Of a DNA stretch of 8,325 bases, positions 5,745-8,325 are shown piece after piece. Source of the stretch: DATMBL01 sp050735975. GTDB taxonomy: Bacteria > Desulfobacterota > Binatia > UBA9968. The position numbers were made by a program, and so were the translations under genes. The notes under the pieces are model-generated. The model was not told where the DNA came from. It did not search any database and was given only the letters and a program-made list of their open reading frames with translations. Each line of letters begins with the position of its first letter. Positions within the stretch are counted from its first letter, which is position 1. The stretch lies in assembly GCA_050735975.1 (NCBI GenBank), contig JBOHVS010000016.1:1-8325 (forward strand). Direction: 5' to 3'.

Positions 5745-6519
5745 CAGAGAGCCTCTTGGCAGAATGGAGACCCGCTTCTTGGTGAAACTGGCTGCGAAGC
5801 CTACCTTTAATATAGATGAGGCCCGCGAGGTTTTTTCAAAGGATTTGCCGCCTCAATTCTTAGATCGCCTGGAGCGGAAGGGTTGGATCCGGCGAATTAA
5901 GCGCGGGACATTCGCGGTCATCCCGCTCTCTTCCGGCGATACCCGCGTTCCCCAACTTCACGAATTCCTGATAGCCATGGAATTGGTTTCGCCCGCAGCT
6001 ATCGCGTACTGGTCTGCCTTGAACCATCATGGCATGACGGAGCAGATTCCCCGGACAGTTTTTGTAGCAACGAACCATCATGTCCAAAAAAGTACTAGGG
6101 AAACATTGGGCGTTACCTTTCAGATTATCTCTGTTCAGCCCAAAAAATTCTTCGGGATTGAAAAGGACTGGATCAACGAGCAGCCCTTCTCGATTACGGA
6201 CAAGGAGAAGACGATCATCGACGGACTGGATCTACCAAAATACGTGGGCGGAGTTGGTGAGATCGCGAAGGCACTGGCCCAATCATGGAACGAATTAAAC
6301 GAGGAGAAGCTCCGCGAATACGCAGTCAAGATCGGCAACACGGCTGTAGGGAAGCGGCTGGGGTTTTTGATGGAAGCCTCGGGATTAGGAAATTCTGAGA
6401 CTCTACGGAAGACCCTATCTTTTGGAGCTGGTTTTTCTCCGCTCGATCCTACGCTTCCAAAGAGGGGCAAACATAGCCGGCGGTGGGGGCTCTTGATCAA
6501 TGCGGAGGTGGGCCGGTGA
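5719..6519 (+). CDS. abiEi: AbiEi-family type IV antitoxin / transcriptional regulator
   Basis: About 266 residues from ATG 5719. The N-terminal winged-helix part (about 14-68: LGRMETRFLVKL, then FLDRLERKGWIRRIKRGTFAVIP) is the AbiEi DNA-binding domain. It is followed by the AbiEi core with AIAYWSALNHHGMTEQIPRTVFVAT (95-118), KKFFGIE (142-148) and ITDKEKTIIDGLDLPKYVGGV (159-179). The family represses its operon and counters the AbiEii nucleotidyltransferase toxin. Start choice is uncertain. ATG 5683 has a weak GGACGG but lies upstream of the likely transcript start and inside the operator-like repeat. ATG 5719 keeps the first helix whole. ATG 5764 clears the operator but cuts into the helix. 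It overlaps the toxin start by 4 bases (GTGA). It is intact although the partner toxin is broken. Confidence 0.8.
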   Translation: MINNGQNITREPLGRMETRFLVKLAAKPTFNIDEAREVFSKDLPPQFLDRLERKGWIRRIKRGTFAVIPLSSGDTRVPQLHEFLIAMELVSPAAIAYWSALNHHGMTEQIPRTVFVATNHHVQKSTRETLGVTFQIISVQPKKFFGIEKDWINEQPFSITDKEKTIIDGLDLPKYVGGVGEIAKALAQSWNELNEEKLREYAVKIGNTAVGKRLGFLMEASGLGNSETLRKTLSFGAGFSPLDPTLPKRGKHSRRWGLLINAEVGR

Positions 6520-6892
6520 TCACAAGCGCAGAGCTTCATCGGACTGCGGAAGAGGAAGGGCTGCGCCTCGATCAGGTCGAGAAGGACTACGTGCTCCTGT
6601 GGATTTTACGTGGATTGTCGCTGCAAAATTTGCCGGCCAAAGGATGGGTATTCAAAGGCGGGACCTGTTCTCCGGCACCGCTATATATTATAAAGGCTAT
6701 CGCTTCTCGGAAGATCTCGACTTCGCTTGCAACCCTGATCTCGGTGGCCTAAAGATTGGCCAACAGGTCTCGATCAGACCGCCACTCGGATCCGGTCTTG
6801 CCCAGCCAGGGAAGACATCTCCACCGCTGGCGTCTTCGTCTGAATGTCGAACTTCTATCGGTCGTAAGCTGAATTCCAAGATGATAAGATAG
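6516..6892 (+). pseudogene. abiEii: AbiEii-family toxin, frameshifted and truncated
   Basis: GTG at 6516 overlaps the antitoxin stop by 4 bases, with GGAGGTG (6504-6510) as ribosome-binding site. The first frame gives about 51 residues typical of AbiEii nucleotidyltransferases: VEKDYVLLWIL, then WVFKGGTC with the KGGT motif. Just after KGGT (about 6661-6668) the frame is lost. The match resumes one base earlier in phase with YYKGYRFSEDLDF (to 6724), including the SED.D metal site, which fits a single-base deletion. Beyond about 6750 neither frame resembles the family, and only about 125 codons remain where members have about 250-300. The toxin is therefore expected to be inactive. A sequencing error could explain the shift but not the missing C-terminal half. 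Confidence 0.75.
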
Positions 6893-6937
6893 GCTTTGTT
6901 TCGGAGAAAAGTTAGAAAAAAAGGAACCCACTTTCTA

Positions 6938-6943
6938 TAGGAG
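6938..6943 (+). promoter_or_regulatory. Ribosome-binding site of the UPF0175 antitoxin gene
   Basis: TAGGAG 6 bases before ATG 6950. It fixes the start of the small gene. Confidence 0.6.
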
Positions 6944-6949
6944 TCCGAC

Positions 6950-7201
6950 ATGCAGAAGGTGACATTGGAGTTACCGGAAGACGTCTTTTCAGCTCTGCGC
7001 CGCTCTCCGGAAGAGTTCGCTCGCGAGCTGCGTCTCGCGGCCGCGATACACTGGTATGAGCGCGGCGAGGTTTCCCAGGAAAAGGCGGCACGCATCGCGG
7101 GTATGGATCGGACTGACTTTCTTCTTGCATTGGCCCGCGAGAAAGCCAATGCGTTTGTCGTGGACTTCGAGGATTTAAAGCGGGAGCTTGAGCGTGCCTG
7201 A
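6950..7201 (+). CDS. UPF0175-family antitoxin
   Basis: An 83-residue protein matching UPF0175, small antitoxins paired with PIN-like toxins. It opens with the strand and turn MQKVTLELPEDVF, followed by a helical AARELR-type segment. It then has the family core WYERGEVSQEKAARIAGMDRTDFLLALA (36-62), a helix-turn-helix-like stretch, and ends in a toxin-contacting acidic helix (DFEDLKREL, 72-80). It lies 57 bases after the abiEii remnant and overlaps the toxin gene by 8 bases. The family role is to neutralise the DUF3368 partner and repress the pair. No clear promoter is visible in the short gap, so it may read from abiE or from weak A+T-rich sequence at 6880-6930. Confidence 0.85.
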   Translation: MQKVTLELPEDVFSALRRSPEEFARELRLAAAIHWYERGEVSQEKAARIAGMDRTDFLLALAREKANAFVVDFEDLKRELERA

Positions 7202-7679
7202 GCGTCCGGCTGTAAATGCATCGCCGCTGATCTTTCTGTCTCGTGCCGGATTGCTCGATATGTTCAAATTGGAAGGCGAAGAGATCGTCATTACCAAGAC
7301 CGTTGCCGAAGAGATTCGACGCCGAGGGCCTGACGATCTCACTGTTCAGGCAATCGAAAGGACGGCGTGGCTTACGGTAATCGACGCCCCTTCGATCCCG
7401 GACACGATCCGGGCGTGGGACCTCGGCGACGGCGAAGCCTCGGTTCTGGCATGGGGGTACGCCAATCCGGGAACAGTAATTATCGTAGACGACTTGGCGG
7501 CCCGTCGATGTGCCGCAACGCTTGGAATCCCGGTTCGCGGGACACTCGGTCTCATTTTGACCGCAAAAAAGAGGGGCTTGATTCCTGAAGCCCGGCCCGT
7601 GCTTGAAAAGTTACGCCAGTCGGGCATGTATCTGTCCGATCGTGTACTCAACCGAGCCCTTGCATTGGTTGAGGAGTGA
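7194..7679 (+). CDS. DUF3368 PIN-like toxin
   Basis: 161 residues from GTG 7194. This start has GGGAG (7182-7186) 7 bases upstream and gives the usual N-terminus MPERPAVNASPLIFL. A TTG at 7188 is possible but lacks spacing for a ribosome-binding site. PIN-like motifs are NASPLIFL (Asn8 where most PIN proteins have Asp), VAEEIRRRG (Glu39/40), LGDGEASVLAWG (Glu81) and VIIVDDLAARR (Asp99/100), then GIPVRGTLGLILTAKKRGLI, characteristic of DUF3368. It is expected to be an RNA-cleaving toxin held off by the UPF0175 protein. Asn in place of the first Asp is common in this family, so activity cannot be ruled out. Same general fold as the 1058-1567 protein, but a different partner. Confidence 0.85.
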   Translation: MPERPAVNASPLIFLSRAGLLDMFKLEGEEIVITKTVAEEIRRRGPDDLTVQAIERTAWLTVIDAPSIPDTIRAWDLGDGEASVLAWGYANPGTVIIVDDLAARRCAATLGIPVRGTLGLILTAKKRGLIPEARPVLEKLRQSGMYLSDRVLNRALALVEE

Positions 7680-7756
7680 GAGCCATTAGCTTTCATTGAT
7701 TCCCGACGCATCGTGCAGAGCTGCTCCCCCTCAATATCGATTAGCAAGAACCTCTG

Positions 7757-8239
7757 TCAGTTACGAGTATTCGATTCGTTTTCTGACCTTTTCGCCATAG
7801 GCTCATTTTGCTCAACCGAGCTCACCACCAATCCGTAGGGGTTTTGCTCGGTTCTTTCCACGTAGCGGAGTGTGATTCGATACTGGTACGGCTTTCTCTC
7901 GGTCTCAGTCCTTCCAACGTACGTTATCATCTCGCCGAGAAAGCTGACCACAAGCGGATCCTTGCTCTCGGCTCTGAAAGAATCAACGGCGAAGAACTGA
8001 GAGACCCTGTTCGTCACGACCTGCTTGAGCTGTTCACGGGCCACCGGCTCGAAACGGCTTAGAAGCTCGGGGCTCATAAAGCGAACTGCGGAGAGATATC
8101 CCTTCTCTGCTGACGCCGGCGTGTAATTGGCGAGGTCCACCACAAAATTGCGCGCGAACTGGACCATGACGGTTTCCGGCATCTCGCCTGCGCTATAAAC
8201 GCCAGCCGTTGCCGCGCCCGGAACGATCCGTCGCAGCAC
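7757..8239 (-). CDS. TraE-like (VirB8-fold) conjugation protein, N-terminally shortened
   Basis: 160 residues from GTG 8239. An ATG at 8182 (MPETVMVQF) is an equally good start; neither has a strong ribosome-binding site. Residues about 24-95 (FARNFVVDLANYTPASAEKGYLSAVRFMSPELLSRF and onward) and about 105-147 (SFLGEMITYVGRTE...YQYRITLRYV) follow the TraE pattern of an N..P helix, a 'p..y' helix and a closing beta sheet with a G...Y.G turn. TraE belongs to the inner-membrane scaffold of F-like conjugation machines and normally starts with a membrane helix. Here the frame is closed by a stop at 8297-8299 and the 19 codons before the GTG hold no such helix. It is probably a remnant of a conjugative element. 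No traK or traB follows on its downstream side. Confidence 0.5.
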   Translation of the reverse strand: MLRRIVPGAATAGVYSAGEMPETVMVQFARNFVVDLANYTPASAEKGYLSAVRFMSPELLSRFEPVAREQLKQVVTNRVSQFFAVDSFRAESKDPLVVSFLGEMITYVGRTETERKPYQYRITLRYVERTEQNPYGLVVSSVEQNEPMAKRSENESNTRN

Positions 8240-8325
8240 GGCCGACGGCGCAAAAATCGCCGACCAACAGTAATTATGGTCTACGGCGCATTTGCTTTAT
8301 TGTCGCTGCTGTCGTAGGTGGAGAC

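Noticed and set aside
6697..7221. 174-codon - strand frame opposite abiEii and UPF0175
   Set aside because: Ser/Arg-rich composition typical of an antisense frame; the + strand genes are clear.
1..8325. CRISPR array, tRNA or rRNA genes
   Set aside because: No regularly spaced repeats and no tRNA or rRNA signature seen on either strand.

Overview
This is an accessory (defence-island type) stretch of a bacterial genome of moderate G+C. It lies between a transposase remnant at the left edge and a conjugation-type gene remnant at the right edge. The families present (integrase-core IS transposase, PIN and UPF0175/DUF3368 toxin-antitoxin genes, TraE-like protein) are scattered through Acidobacteriota, Nitrospirota, delta-proteobacteria and similar groups. 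Nothing in the window fixes the taxon.

Layout. Positions 3-350 hold the C-terminal end of an IS transposase on the + strand. Positions 351-1057 have no convincing gene. They do hold a possible IS end, a 12-bp palindrome, a 60-bp promoter/operator-like element (811-870) and a hairpin (964-985) that may end transcription from the right. From 5549 down to 1058 on the - strand runs a tightly packed five-gene operon: a two-domain nucleotide cyclase (PycC-like), an E2-ubiquitin-conjugating-like protein with a SEC-C zinc tail, a membrane effector of the PycTM type, an XRE/ImmA-IrrE regulator-protease, and a PIN-domain protein. Gaps are 7, 5, 28 and 3 bases, using the ATG start chosen for the membrane protein. 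On the + strand, 5719-6892 is an abiE (type IV toxin-antitoxin) pair with an intact AbiEi antitoxin and a frameshifted, truncated AbiEii toxin. Positions 6950-7679 hold a complete-looking UPF0175 antitoxin and DUF3368 (PIN-like) toxin pair. A convergent - strand fragment of a TraE-like type IV secretion protein lies at 7757-8239.

The main system is 2862-5549. It reads as a Pycsar antiphage operon: a pyrimidine cyclase makes cCMP or cUMP on infection, and a membrane effector responds by disrupting the membrane. Two things set it apart from the two-gene, single-cyclase-domain form I know. First, an E2-like/SEC-C gene sits between cyclase and effector, recalling E2-only type II CBASS. Second, the cyclase carries two cyclase homology domains. 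The C-terminal domain keeps both metal-binding Asp but lacks the Asn/Arg transition-state pair. The N-terminal domain keeps Asn and a Lys there but lacks the second Asp. Together they would make one composite active site.

A second notable signal is regulatory. The abiE promoter region (5685-5744) and the empty region at 811-870 share a 60-bp element with 10 bp and 14 bp identical arms at exactly the same spacing, in the same orientation. The two copies bracket the whole five-gene operon.
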